This document shows, one piece after another, positions 48,794 to 55,509 of a stretch of DNA of 59,814 nucleotides. Every line of letters begins with the position of its first letter. Position 1 is the stretch's first letter. The notes beneath the pieces are model-generated. The model did no database searches. It saw only the letters and a program-made list of their open reading frames with translations, and was not told the DNA's origin. The position numbers and the translations under genes were made by a program. The stretch comes from a virus, in the IMG/VR virus record IMGVR_UViG_3300032304_000176, positions 1 through 59,814 of that record; one strand, given 5' to 3'.

Positions 48794-49102
48794 ATGATTG
48801 CAACAATTACTTTTGCATTTGATTTGGACGATTTGCTTGATGCGTTGGACTTGGAGTTGATTGAAGACGAAGAATACGATTTTGAACTTGATTGCGACGA
48901 AGACGGCAATCTTTGGTTTTACGACGAAGAAACAGATACTGATTACTACTTTGACGAAGACTTAGATGATTGGGCCGAAGTTGACGTAGAAGGCACCGTT
49001 TGGTATTTGGACGAAGAAACAGATATCCTTTATTACTTCGATGACGAAGCTGATGATTGGGTTGAAGTTGATTCGGAAGATGAAGACGTAGCAGCTTGGT
49101 AA
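48794..49102 (+). CDS. Very acidic protein with two tandem WW-like repeats
   Basis: This 102-residue protein starts at ATG 48794, placed 6 bases after GGAG. More than a third of its residues are Asp or Glu. Two near-identical units follow a D/L-rich N-terminus: one begins LWFYDEETD, contains YYFDEDLDDW and ends AEVD; the second begins VWYLDEETD, contains YYFDDEADDW and ends VEVD. Paired Trp about 20 residues apart with a central YY recall WW domains. The charge suggests DNA mimicry or binding to a basic partner; function unknown. It lies in a terminator-bounded cassette inside the late region. Confidence 0.8.
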   Translation: MIATITFAFDLDDLLDALDLELIEDEEYDFELDCDEDGNLWFYDEETDTDYYFDEDLDDWAEVDVEGTVWYLDEETDILYYFDDEADDWVEVDSEDEDVAAW

Positions 49103-49103
49103 T

Positions 49104-49460
49104 TTAAGGGGCTTCGGCCCCTTTTTTCTTTTCTAGCCGTTCGTTGTGGTGGTGTATTCGGTGGCAATTACTACACAGAACCTTACACTTTTTGACTTCT
49201 TCCGCTGCCTGTTTGTAAGCTTTATTAGTTATTAGCTTATTAACTTTACGGTTATCTGGGTGCCGCTCTATGTGGTGGAAGTCCAAGATAGCGGGGTGGT
49301 TTTGTCCACACTGTACACACGCGAGTGTACTTTTAAATGCTTTCCATTTTTCTTTAGCTGTAGCTTTCTTTTCGCGATTCTCTTTTTGCCGCTTATCTTT
49401 ATTACGGGCGTAACTTGCTCGGTTTATAGCGTTTCGGTGTTCTTTGTCTTTAGCTGGCAT
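49104..49460 (-). CDS. HNH endonuclease (free-standing, inverted)
   Basis: This 118-residue protein has a basic N-terminus (residues 1-40, Lys/Arg rich), then CVQCGQNHPAILDFHHIERHPDN (CxxC, and DFHH with the first catalytic His) and CKVLCSNCHRIHH (second CxxC and final His). This is the HNH zinc-knuckle layout. It is the only gene on the - strand in the 40-59 kb late region, next to the capsid gene, typical of a mobile homing-type endonuclease. Its last six codons lie in the terminator hairpin of the facing acidic gene. Confidence 0.9.
   Translation of the reverse strand: MPAKDKEHRNAINRASYARNKDKRQKENREKKATAKEKWKAFKSTLACVQCGQNHPAILDFHHIERHPDNRKVNKLITNKAYKQAAEEVKKCKVLCSNCHRIHHHNERLEKKKGAEAP
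49108..49127 (+). terminator. Rho-independent terminator (UUCG loop) after the acidic gene
   Basis: GGGGC-TTCG-GCCCC (49108-49121) then six T. Nearly the same element as 48442-48463. On the opposite strand it is read as the C-terminal codons of the HNH gene. Confidence 0.95.
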
Positions 49461-49476
49461 AATGCATGGATTGTAC

Positions 49477-49504
49477 TTGCATTTTTTTACTACTGTGTTA
49501 TAAC
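49477..49504 (+). promoter_or_regulatory. Promoter candidate TTGCAT-16-TATAAC
   Basis: TTGCAT (49477-49482), 16 bases, TATAAC (49499-49504). It shares its -35 and spacer length with the late promoter at 39902-39929. It would restart transcription for the connector and fibre genes after the two terminators and the inverted HNH gene. Confidence 0.6.
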
Positions 49505-49519
49505 ACTAACATTCCGGGA

Positions 49520-49531
49520 CATACCGGTATG
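49520..49531. promoter_or_regulatory. 12-bp palindrome CATACCGGTATG in the leader
   Basis: Perfect dyad, about 10 bases after the expected transcription start of the 49477-49504 promoter. CCGGG (49514-49518) can also pair with CCCGG (49541-49545), so the leader may be structured. Confidence 0.5.
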
Positions 49532-49596
49532 CCAAATAGCCCCGGCTAGTTACATGCAAATTGGCGTACTTAACTCGCATGTGAGGAAAATTTATT

Positions 49597-50100
49597 ATGG
49601 GTTTCGCTACTCACCTTGGCCCTTGGCTCTTGGGCACCGTTAAAAACACAACCGGCACTACTGCTGGCACAATCCGCAACATGGGCGCAACTATTGTTGC
49701 TCAGACTTATACAGCCCCTACTTCCGTAATTTTGGCAAGCCCCACAGCGCAACAGATGTTTGTGCTCCCTGCTGGCGCTAAGATCGTTCGTTTTGGCCTT
49801 GAAGTTAACGTAGCTTTAACCGGCGCGACTAACTGCGGCGTTACTATTGGTAGCAGCGGTACAGCTAACCTGTACATGGCTTCGGTTAACACCGGTACTT
49901 CGGCGGTTCAAACTTCTCCAGCTACCATCGCAGCAGCTACTTCAGGTCTTTACGACAACATCGGTACAACTGACGCAATTATCTTTGGTACGTTTACCGC
50001 AGCTACTGCTGATGCTACTGCTGGTACGATCACTGTTACTGTTGAGTACATCGTTCGTGGTTCAGACGGCGCTGCCAACCCTACTGTTTCGCAAAACTAA
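49597..50100 (+). CDS. Beta-rich structural (decoration) protein
   Basis: This 167-residue protein starts behind GAGGAAAATTTATT. It is rich in Thr, Ala, Gly and Val, with patterns like FVLPAGAKIVRFGLEVNVALTG and TVTVEYIVRG that suggest a small beta sandwich. Strong ribosome-binding site and biased codons suggest a high copy number. Head decoration or fibre role inferred from place after the capsid. Confidence 0.75.
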   Translation: MGFATHLGPWLLGTVKNTTGTTAGTIRNMGATIVAQTYTAPTSVILASPTAQQMFVLPAGAKIVRFGLEVNVALTGATNCGVTIGSSGTANLYMASVNTGTSAVQTSPATIAAATSGLYDNIGTTDAIIFGTFTAATADATAGTITVTVEYIVRGSDGAANPTVSQN

Positions 50101-50113
50101 TTAGGGGGGCATC

Positions 50114-50398
50114 ATGGGGATGCAAACAGACGTAAAGAGTGCGCACCTAACCGCATCAGGAACAGCGTTTAATGGTAGAACACGCTTAAAAGGCGTGTCT
50201 TATCGAGGCAATGCTTCTGACGGTTACGTTAGATTTCGTGATGGTGGTTCTAGTGGCCCAATCCTTTGCGAACTTGATGTAGGTACTAGTGATTCGTTTA
50301 CTATTTATGTGTTGTTGCCCGGTGAGGGCATATTATTTCAAACCAGTCTATACGTAGAACTATCTAACGTAAGCGCAACGACGGTGTTTTATGGCTAA
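50114..50398 (+). CDS. Small beta-rich structural protein
   Basis: This 94-residue protein has AFNGRTRLKGVSYRGNASDGYVRFRDGGSSG, then LLPGEGILFQTSLYVELSNVSATTVFYG. The alternating hydrophobic pattern indicates a beta barrel. Starts with GGGGGGCATC upstream and overlaps the next gene by 8 bases. Likely a minor virion component. Confidence 0.7.
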   Translation: MGMQTDVKSAHLTASGTAFNGRTRLKGVSYRGNASDGYVRFRDGGSSGPILCELDVGTSDSFTIYVLLPGEGILFQTSLYVELSNVSATTVFYG

Positions 50399-50645
50399 GT
50401 CACCAGCATGGACAAGGAAAGAGGGCAAGAATCCAAAGGGTGGTCTAAACGCCAAAGGGCGAGCCTCCTACAACGCTGCGAATCCGGGGAAGCCGGGGTT
50501 GAAAGCCCCCCAGCCGGAGGGCGGCTCAAGGAAAAAGTCTTTCTGTTCCAGAATGGAAGGGATGAAAAAGAAGCTTACTTCCGCGAAGACCGCGAAAGAC
50601 CCGAACAGTCGTATTAACAAATCGCTACGTGCATGGAAGTGCTGA
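50391..50645 (+). CDS. Highly conserved small basic phage protein (DUF6321-like)
   Basis: This 84-residue protein opens with AKSPAWTRKEGKNPKGGLNAKGRASYNAANPGKPGLKAPQPEGG, followed by CSRMEGMKKKLTSAKTAKDPNSRINKSLRAWKC. I recognise this as a strongly conserved small protein of many phages (of the DUF6321 type). Very basic and Gly/Pro-rich in the first half, helical in the second. Function unknown. Position within the head-completion genes suggests a packaged or assembly protein. Confidence 0.85.
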   Translation: MAKSPAWTRKEGKNPKGGLNAKGRASYNAANPGKPGLKAPQPEGGSRKKSFCSRMEGMKKKLTSAKTAKDPNSRINKSLRAWKC

Positions 50646-50646
50646 T

Positions 50647-50820
50647 ATGATTAATCCTCAAGAAGCCACTAAAACTGCTGTAGACGCTTTATCTGTTATG
50701 ACCGTTCTTGGTACTTTGATGGATGTGCTTCCAGCAATAGCGGCGTTGTTTACAATCATCTGGACAGGGATTCGTATATACGAAACTGAAACTGTTCAAA
50801 GATTTATTCACGGCAAATAA
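50647..50820 (+). CDS. Small holin-like membrane protein
   Basis: This 57-residue protein starts at ATG 50647, immediately after the previous stop. A hydrophobic region spans residues 14-43 (LSVMTVLGTLMDVLPAIAALFTIIWTGIRIY), enough for one long or two short spans, with a short charged tail. IWTGIRIYE resembles small class II phage holins. A three-TM holin exists at 679-1194, so this may be a second holin, an antiholin or an unrelated virion membrane protein. Confidence 0.65.
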   Translation: MINPQEATKTAVDALSVMTVLGTLMDVLPAIAALFTIIWTGIRIYETETVQRFIHGK

Positions 50821-51179
50821 TGCCTAGCACTAGCAAGAAGCAGCATAACTTAATGGAAGCGGTTGCCCACAATCCCGCTTTTGCTAAGAAGGTTGGTATT
50901 AAGCAGTCCGTGGGTAAGGAGTTCGCGTCTGCGGACAAAGGTAAATCTTTTAAACGAGGTGGTGAAATGGCAAAAGCAAATCCGTTCATGGAAATGATCG
51001 CTAAGAAAAAAGAAGCGGCTGGTAAGAAAGACAAGATGCCAATGAAAAAAGGCGGCACGGCTACTAAGAAGATGGCTTCAGGTGGTTTGGCTGCTGGTCA
51101 CAAGTCGGCTGACGGTATTGCTACTAAAGGCAAAACTAAGGCTAAGCAGATCACAATGAAAAAAGGCGGGTACTGCTAA
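50820..51179 (+). CDS. Lys/Gly-rich protein with KKGG and ADGIA-KGKTK motifs
   Basis: This 119-residue protein has an N-terminal block SKKQHNLMEAVAHNPAFAKKVGIKQSVGKEF, a conserved phage pattern. The rest is Lys/Gly/Ala-rich with four Gly-Gly motifs (RGGEM, KKGGT, ASGGL, KKGGY) and HKSADGIATKGKTKAK, nearly the same tail as in the 260-679 protein. Probably disordered and nucleic-acid or shell binding. Coupled to both neighbours by overlapping stop/start. Confidence 0.8.
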   Translation: MPSTSKKQHNLMEAVAHNPAFAKKVGIKQSVGKEFASADKGKSFKRGGEMAKANPFMEMIAKKKEAAGKKDKMPMKKGGTATKKMASGGLAAGHKSADGIATKGKTKAKQITMKKGGYC

Positions 51180-51454
51180 TGATGGCCTCGCGTGGAATGG
51201 GTGATATTGCCCCTTCTAAAATGCCCGGCGGGGAGAAGAAAGCCCGTCGGGACGACACCGATTTCACCCAATACAAAGAGGGTGGGAAGGTTAATGCTGC
51301 TGGTAACTACACTAAACCAAGCTTGCGCAAACGTATTGTTAGCCAAGTGAAAGCCGCAGCAACGCATGGCACAGGTGCAGGGCAGTGGTCAGCTCGCAAA
51401 GCGCAGTTGGTTGCTAAGAAGTATAAAGCCGCTGGTGGAGGTTACCGTGACTGA
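51179..51454 (+). CDS. Conserved small basic phage protein with EGGKVNAAGNYTKP motif
   Basis: This 91-residue protein contains SRGMGDIAPSKMPGG, then YKEGGKVNAAGNYTKPSLRKRI and GQWSARKAQLVAKKYKAAGGGY. I recognise this from many uncultured phages, always near head-completion genes, without a known function. Basic, likely DNA-associated. The EGGKV copy belongs to the Gly-Gly motif set of this genome. Confidence 0.85.
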   Translation: MMASRGMGDIAPSKMPGGEKKARRDDTDFTQYKEGGKVNAAGNYTKPSLRKRIVSQVKAAATHGTGAGQWSARKAQLVAKKYKAAGGGYRD

Positions 51455-51563
51455 ACACATAGAAGATTGCTTGGTTGACATAACGGGTGAATGCACTTGC
51501 GATGCTATGACGGACGAGCAGATAGACCTTGAGTTGTTGGAAAAAGAGGAAGCAAAAGATTGA
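51447..51563 (+). CDS. 38-residue acidic Cys-containing peptide
   Basis: GTG 51447 follows GGTGGAGGTTACC well and overlaps the previous stop. The product is acidic, with three Cys (EDCLVD, GECTCDAM) that may bind a metal, and ends in LELLEKEEAKD. Its TGA overlaps the TTG start of the next gene (ATTGA). Function unknown. Confidence 0.65.
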   Translation: MTEHIEDCLVDITGECTCDAMTDEQIDLELLEKEEAKD

Positions 51564-51793
51564 AAGCCCCGCAACAAAGCTTGAAAAGTTGGGGAGATCA
51601 GAAATGGCGAACCAAAAGCGGAAAGCCCTCGTCAAAGACAGGAGAGCGGTATCTCCCGGAAAAGGCAATCAAGGCATTAAGCCCAGCAGAGTATGCCGCC
51701 ACGACGAAGGCAAAGCGGGTAGGGAAGAAAGCAGGAAAGCAGTTTGTAGCGCAGCCTAAAGGCATTGCAAAGAAAACAGCGGGGTTTAGATAA
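51560..51793 (+). CDS. Conserved small basic phage protein (DUF5872-like)
   Basis: This 77-residue protein uses a TTG start overlapping the previous stop. KAPQQSLKSWGDQKWRTKSGKPSSKTGERYLPEKAIKALSPAEYAATTKAKR is the typical DUF5872-like sequence found in phages and some giant viruses. Very basic; proposed to be virion-packaged in other viruses, but its role is unknown. The TAATG junction couples it to the adaptor gene. Confidence 0.88.
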   Translation: MKAPQQSLKSWGDQKWRTKSGKPSSKTGERYLPEKAIKALSPAEYAATTKAKRVGKKAGKQFVAQPKGIAKKTAGFR

Positions 51794-52536
51794 TGGCTGT
51801 AACCACAAGCACAACAGCGTTTAACCCGACAGTTAATGAACTGTTTGAGGAAGCGTTTGAGCGTTGCGGCTTGGAGTTGCGTTCTGGTTATGACTTTCGT
51901 ACAGCGCGTCGTAGCTTAAATTTTCTTATTACCGAATGGGCAAACCGTGGGCTAAACCTGTGGACTGTTGAACAAGGACAGATTCCATTAGTACAGGGAC
52001 AGTACATTTATGATTTACCTAATGATACCGTTGATCTTATTGAGCATGTTATACGCACTAGTCCCGGACAAGTTGGTAATCAGACAGATATAAACATTAG
52101 CCGGATTAGTGTATCTACCTATTCGACTATACCGAACAAATTAACGCAGGGCCGTCCGATCCAAGTGTGGGTTAACCGCAGATCAGGACAAACAAGCGAC
52201 GTAACAGGCGCTACACCCCAAGTGCCACAGATTAATGTATGGCCTTCACCTGATCAAGGCACTACTGGGTCACCGTATTATTATTTTGTGTACTGGCGCT
52301 TGCGCCGCATGACTGATACGGGTACTGGAACAAACGTAGAAGATATACCATTCCGCTTCCAAAATTGTATGGTTGCTGGGTTGGCGTATATGATTGCTAC
52401 TAAAAAGCTAGACGTGCCAATAGAAAGAATTGCTTTACTTAAAGCCCAATATGACGAGGCTTGGGACTTTGCTTCATCTGAGGATAGGGAAAAAGCGCCG
52501 GATAGATTTGTGCCGCGTACTACGTTCTATAGGTAA
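51793..52536 (+). CDS. Head-tail adaptor, P22 gp4-like
   Basis: This 247-residue protein has VNELFEEAFERCGLELRSGYDFRTARRSLNFLITEWANRGLNLWTVEQ, with later LIEHVIRTSP and FQNCMVAGLAYMIATKKLDVP. The helical N-terminal and C-terminal parts with a beta middle fit the P22 gp4-like first adaptor ring below the portal. Position before other connector genes agrees. Confidence 0.8.
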   Translation: MAVTTSTTAFNPTVNELFEEAFERCGLELRSGYDFRTARRSLNFLITEWANRGLNLWTVEQGQIPLVQGQYIYDLPNDTVDLIEHVIRTSPGQVGNQTDINISRISVSTYSTIPNKLTQGRPIQVWVNRRSGQTSDVTGATPQVPQINVWPSPDQGTTGSPYYYFVYWRLRRMTDTGTGTNVEDIPFRFQNCMVAGLAYMIATKKLDVPIERIALLKAQYDEAWDFASSEDREKAPDRFVPRTTFYR

Positions 52537-52539
52537 TGT

Positions 52540-52962
52540 ATGGGAAGTAAATACGCCTCCGGTAAAAAGTCGATTTCGGAATGTGACCGTTGTGGCTTTC
52601 GGTACATGCTTAAAGAGTTGCGCAAGTTAACGATTAAGACCAAACAGGTCAGTATTAAAGTTTGCCCAACGTGTTGGGAACCGGATCAACCTCAGTTATC
52701 ATTAGGTCTATATCCTGTTAACGACCCGCAAGCTGTACGGGAACCAAGGCCAGACGTTAGCTACTACCAATCTGGGTATTCTGGGTTGCAAATAACTAAT
52801 ACGCCTAGCTCGTCTGAAGAGTCAAATGGTGACCCTAGCGGTGGTAGTAGGGTGTTTCAATGGGGATGGTACCCTGTTGGTGGTGCAAGTTCTAACGATG
52901 CGGGGTTAACGCCCAACTACCTGACATCGGCTGGCGTAGTGGGTATTGTAACTATTTCGTAG
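52540..52962 (+). CDS. Zinc-ribbon connector-module protein
   Basis: This 140-residue protein has CDRCGF (residue 15-20) and CPTCWEPDQPQ (about 42-52), a two-knuckle zinc ribbon. A polar tail ends in beta-prone VGIVTIS. The KLTIKTKQVSIKVCPTCW pattern is common in phage genes beside head completion. Likely a minor virion or assembly factor. Confidence 0.75.
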   Translation: MGSKYASGKKSISECDRCGFRYMLKELRKLTIKTKQVSIKVCPTCWEPDQPQLSLGLYPVNDPQAVREPRPDVSYYQSGYSGLQITNTPSSSEESNGDPSGGSRVFQWGWYPVGGASSNDAGLTPNYLTSAGVVGIVTIS

Positions 52963-52970
52963 GGGTAAAT

Positions 52971-53156
52971 ATGAAACACGATGACATGAAAGAAGACAAA
53001 CCGCTTATCAAGAAAATTGCTAAGCAAGAAGTCAAATCACATGAAAAGAAGATGCACGGTATGAAAAAAGGCGGCGTTACTGGCGAAGCTATGCGTAAGT
53101 ATGGTCGTAACCTAGCTCGTGCTATGAACCAGAAATCAACTGGTAGAGGTAAATAA
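52971..53156 (+). CDS. Small Lys-rich protein with KKGG motif
   Basis: This 61-residue protein starts after AGGGGTAAAT. It is mostly Lys/His/Met: KKIAKQEVKSHEKKMHGMKKGGVTGEAMRKYGRNLARAMNQK. The second half (GEAMRKYGRNLARAMNQ) is a common phage motif. One base overlap with the next gene. Probably a small DNA-associated or assembly protein. Confidence 0.8.
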   Translation: MKHDDMKEDKPLIKKIAKQEVKSHEKKMHGMKKGGVTGEAMRKYGRNLARAMNQKSTGRGK

Positions 53157-53413
53157 TGGCTAAGTTCTCGCAGAAAGTTAAAGGCAAAGAAGTAGGCCAA
53201 GCTGCTGTGTACGCCGCTCCTCATACTATGAAGGGTAAAGCTGTTAAAGGCGATCTACCTTATACCGCTGGCGCTAAAGTAATTAACGAGTCTAACCCTT
53301 CAGTCGGTGGTATTAGCAAAGGTAACTACAAAGAGACTAAGACTGACGGCATCAAAATTCGTGGTACCGGTGCAGCTACTAAAGGTTTGATGGCTCGTGG
53401 CCCAATGGCTTAA
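53156..53413 (+). CDS. Small conserved basic protein of the connector module
   Basis: This 85-residue protein contains HTMKGKAVKGDLPYTAGAKVINESNPSVGGISKGNYKETKTDGIKIRGTGAATKG. TDGIKIRGTGAATKG is a motif repeated in many phage small proteins and resembles the ADGIA-RGKTKG tails found elsewhere in this genome. Function unknown. Followed directly by the tandem leader repeat. Confidence 0.8.
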   Translation: MAKFSQKVKGKEVGQAAVYAAPHTMKGKAVKGDLPYTAGAKVINESNPSVGGISKGNYKETKTDGIKIRGTGAATKGLMARGPMA

Positions 53414-53467
53414 GTTTACAATAGGCTAGGAATAAGTTTACAATAGGCTAGGAATAAGTTTACAATG
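53412..53467 (+). repeat. 22-bp tandem repeat of a ribosome-binding leader
   Basis: AAGTTTACAATAGGCTAGGA plus AT forms a 22-base unit at 53412-53433 and 53434-53455, with a third partial copy whose ACAATG supplies the start codon of the next gene (ATG 53465). Each full unit contains GGCTAGGA, a possible SD. Confidence 0.9.
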
Positions 53468-54388
53468 AACTACGCAGAACTTTGGCAGACGATACAAGAC
53501 TACACCCAAAACTACGAGACTGATTTCGTAGCGAATATCCCTGTCTTTGTAACTCAGGCAGAAGAGCGTGTGTACAACACCGCCCAAATACCCCCACTGC
53601 GTAGAAACGTCACCGGTACTTCCCAACCTAACAGCCCCTACCTTAGCTGCCCTACCGACTTTTTGTCGGCGTTTTCAATGGCGGTAATTGACGCAAACGG
53701 TAACTACGAGTACCTGCTTAATAAAGATGTTAACTATCTACGTGCAGCGTACCCAAATCCTAACGTTACTGGCGCACCTGCTTACTATGCTTTGTTTGGC
53801 CCAGAGGTGTTAAACAGGGGAGCCACTAACGAATTAAGTTTCATACTAGCCCCAACACCCGACGCACGGTATGATATCGAGTTACATTATTACTACTACC
53901 CCGTATCAATTGTCCAAGGCATTATTCGTCTTTTGGGTAGTATTGTTGGTGGGTCAGGGTACACCAATGGCAGCTATTACCGTGTGCCGTTAACAGGTGG
54001 CACAGGTTCTGGCGCGTCAGCAGATATTATTGTCTCGGGCGGGTCTATTACAGCAGTTACCTTACGTAGCGGTGGTTCGTTTTATACCGTTGGAGATTCG
54101 TTAACTGCTAGTACAACAATTCTTGGCGCAGGTTCGGGTTTCTCAGTTCCTGTCCAAACGCTGATTAATGCGGATGGTTCTTCATGGCTAGGTGATAACT
54201 ACTCACCAGTACTTTTGTATGGCTCGTTGGTTGAAGCCTACATCTTTATGAAGGGCGAGCAGGACATGATGACGTATTACGAGACTAAGTTTAAAGAAGC
54301 TATTGGTCAGCTTAATCGTCTGGGCACTGGTCTCGAACGTGGTGACGCGTATCGTGATGGTCAAGCAAAAATTAAGGTTAATCCGTAA
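53465..54388 (+). CDS. Second adaptor/connector protein with inserted glycine-rich beta domain
   Basis: This 307-residue protein is formed by residues 1-155 (NYAELWQTIQDYTQNYETDFVANIPVFVTQAEERVYNTAQIPPLRRN, DIELHYYYYP) and 230-307 (WLGDNYSPVLLYGSLVEAYIFMKGE), which together make a typical phage connector protein. Between them, about residues 157-227, sits a Gly/Ser/Thr beta domain (GGSGYTNGSYYRVPLTGGTGSGA, LRSGGSFYTVGDSLTA) that interrupts the connector fold. The domain type recurs in many phage virion proteins and is likely surface exposed. Confidence 0.8.
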   Translation: MNYAELWQTIQDYTQNYETDFVANIPVFVTQAEERVYNTAQIPPLRRNVTGTSQPNSPYLSCPTDFLSAFSMAVIDANGNYEYLLNKDVNYLRAAYPNPNVTGAPAYYALFGPEVLNRGATNELSFILAPTPDARYDIELHYYYYPVSIVQGIIRLLGSIVGGSGYTNGSYYRVPLTGGTGSGASADIIVSGGSITAVTLRSGGSFYTVGDSLTASTTILGAGSGFSVPVQTLINADGSSWLGDNYSPVLLYGSLVEAYIFMKGEQDMMTYYETKFKEAIGQLNRLGTGLERGDAYRDGQAKIKVNP

Positions 54389-54804
54389 TGGCTATCGAAC
54401 AGGGGTTAACCACAAGTTTCAAACAGCAGATGATTCAGGCTGGGCAGAACTTGGCAACGGACTCGTTAAAAATAGCGTTGTATACGGCGTTTTCATCTAT
54501 TGGCCCAGATACAACGGTGTACACAACAAGCAATGAGATTACAGGTACAGGATACACAGCCGGTGGCATAGCATTAACGGGAGTGACAATTGGCACTTCA
54601 TCGGACGGCGTGGTGTTTGTAGATTTTGCTAACGCGGTGTGGCCTAATTCGCAGCTCACCGCAAGAGGCGCTCTTATATATAATGTAACAAGAAGCAACG
54701 CGTCTGTAGCGGTATTAGATTTTGGCTCAGACAAAACGATGACCAACTTCACTATTACAATGCCGGTAAATGCGGCAACAACTGCACTAATTCGGTTCCC
54801 ATAG
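54388..54804 (+). CDS. Beta-sandwich virion/fibre protein, paralogue A
   Basis: This 138-residue protein starts at the ATG overlapping the previous stop. It has FKQQMIQAGQNLATDSLKIALYTAFSSIGPDTTVYT, then YTAGGIALTGVTIGT and a closing FTITMPVNAATTALIRFP. It shares the order IALYT, TNEVT/SNEIT, YTAGG and TALLR/TALIR with the gene at 55018-55503, so the two are paralogues. Probably a tail or decoration subunit. Confidence 0.75.
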   Translation: MAIEQGLTTSFKQQMIQAGQNLATDSLKIALYTAFSSIGPDTTVYTTSNEITGTGYTAGGIALTGVTIGTSSDGVVFVDFANAVWPNSQLTARGALIYNVTRSNASVAVLDFGSDKTMTNFTITMPVNAATTALIRFP

Positions 54805-54812
54805 GAGATTAC

Positions 54813-55004
54813 ATGCTAATTAGCACAACAAAAGGCGAAATGGATAGCTCCCTTCTGGAGAAAAAAGAAGGTGTAGTAGATACAGAAAATGAAACTACCA
54901 CTTGGGTAGAATATTGGTTGGACGGCGAACTTGTTCATCGTTCTGTTGACATGGTGTTGAAAAAGTACGATGTAAGCGGCGTGCCTGTTGCCGCATCTTT
55001 TTAA
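54813..55004 (+). CDS. Small protein between paralogous virion genes
   Basis: This 63-residue protein starts behind AGGAGATTAC. Its sequence has EGVVDTENETTTWVEYWLDGELVHRSVDMVLKKYDVSG, a compact beta/alpha layout. No membrane span. Function unknown. Confidence 0.65.
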   Translation: MLISTTKGEMDSSLLEKKEGVVDTENETTTWVEYWLDGELVHRSVDMVLKKYDVSGVPVAASF

Positions 55005-55017
55005 GTAGAGGACTAAA

Positions 55018-55503
55018 ATGGCAAATACTCAATCGATGTGCACATCGTTCATGGCTGAACTTATGACGGCAACGCACAATTTCGGCACCGCTCCTGTTCG
55101 CGCTGTTACAACAGCAGATACATTTAAAGCGGCGCTATATCTAACAACCGCTACCATCAATGCAGCGACCACGGCTTACACAGCTACAAACGAAGTAACC
55201 AGCGCAAACTACACGGCTGGTGGTGTAACTGTTACTAACGGAACGGCTCCTGCATCGGCAAACGCGTCGGCTACGGCGGGTACGGCTTATTGGACTCCAT
55301 CAGCAAGTATCGTTTACGGTTCTGCTGGTAGCCCTGTGACGTTCTCGTCGTTTGACTGCGTGTTAATTTATAACAGCACTCAATCAAATAAAGCAGTGAG
55401 CGCCCACACGTTTACTGCCCAGACGGTTACATCAGGTACATTTACTTTGACTATGCCTTCTAATACTACTTCGACTGCTCTCTTACGTTTGGCTACTACC
55501 TAA
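55018..55503 (+). CDS. Beta-sandwich virion/fibre protein, paralogue B
   Basis: This 161-residue protein starts behind AGAGGACTAAA. It has TFKAALYLTTATINAATTAYTATNEVTSANYTAGGVTVT and ends with TLTMPSNTTSTALLRL, the same scheme as the 54388-54804 gene. Thr/Ala-rich. Tandem duplication of one structural subunit is likely, with divergence in the middle. Confidence 0.75.
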   Translation: MANTQSMCTSFMAELMTATHNFGTAPVRAVTTADTFKAALYLTTATINAATTAYTATNEVTSANYTAGGVTVTNGTAPASANASATAGTAYWTPSASIVYGSAGSPVTFSSFDCVLIYNSTQSNKAVSAHTFTAQTVTSGTFTLTMPSNTTSTALLRLATT

Positions 55504-55509
55504 TAGACC

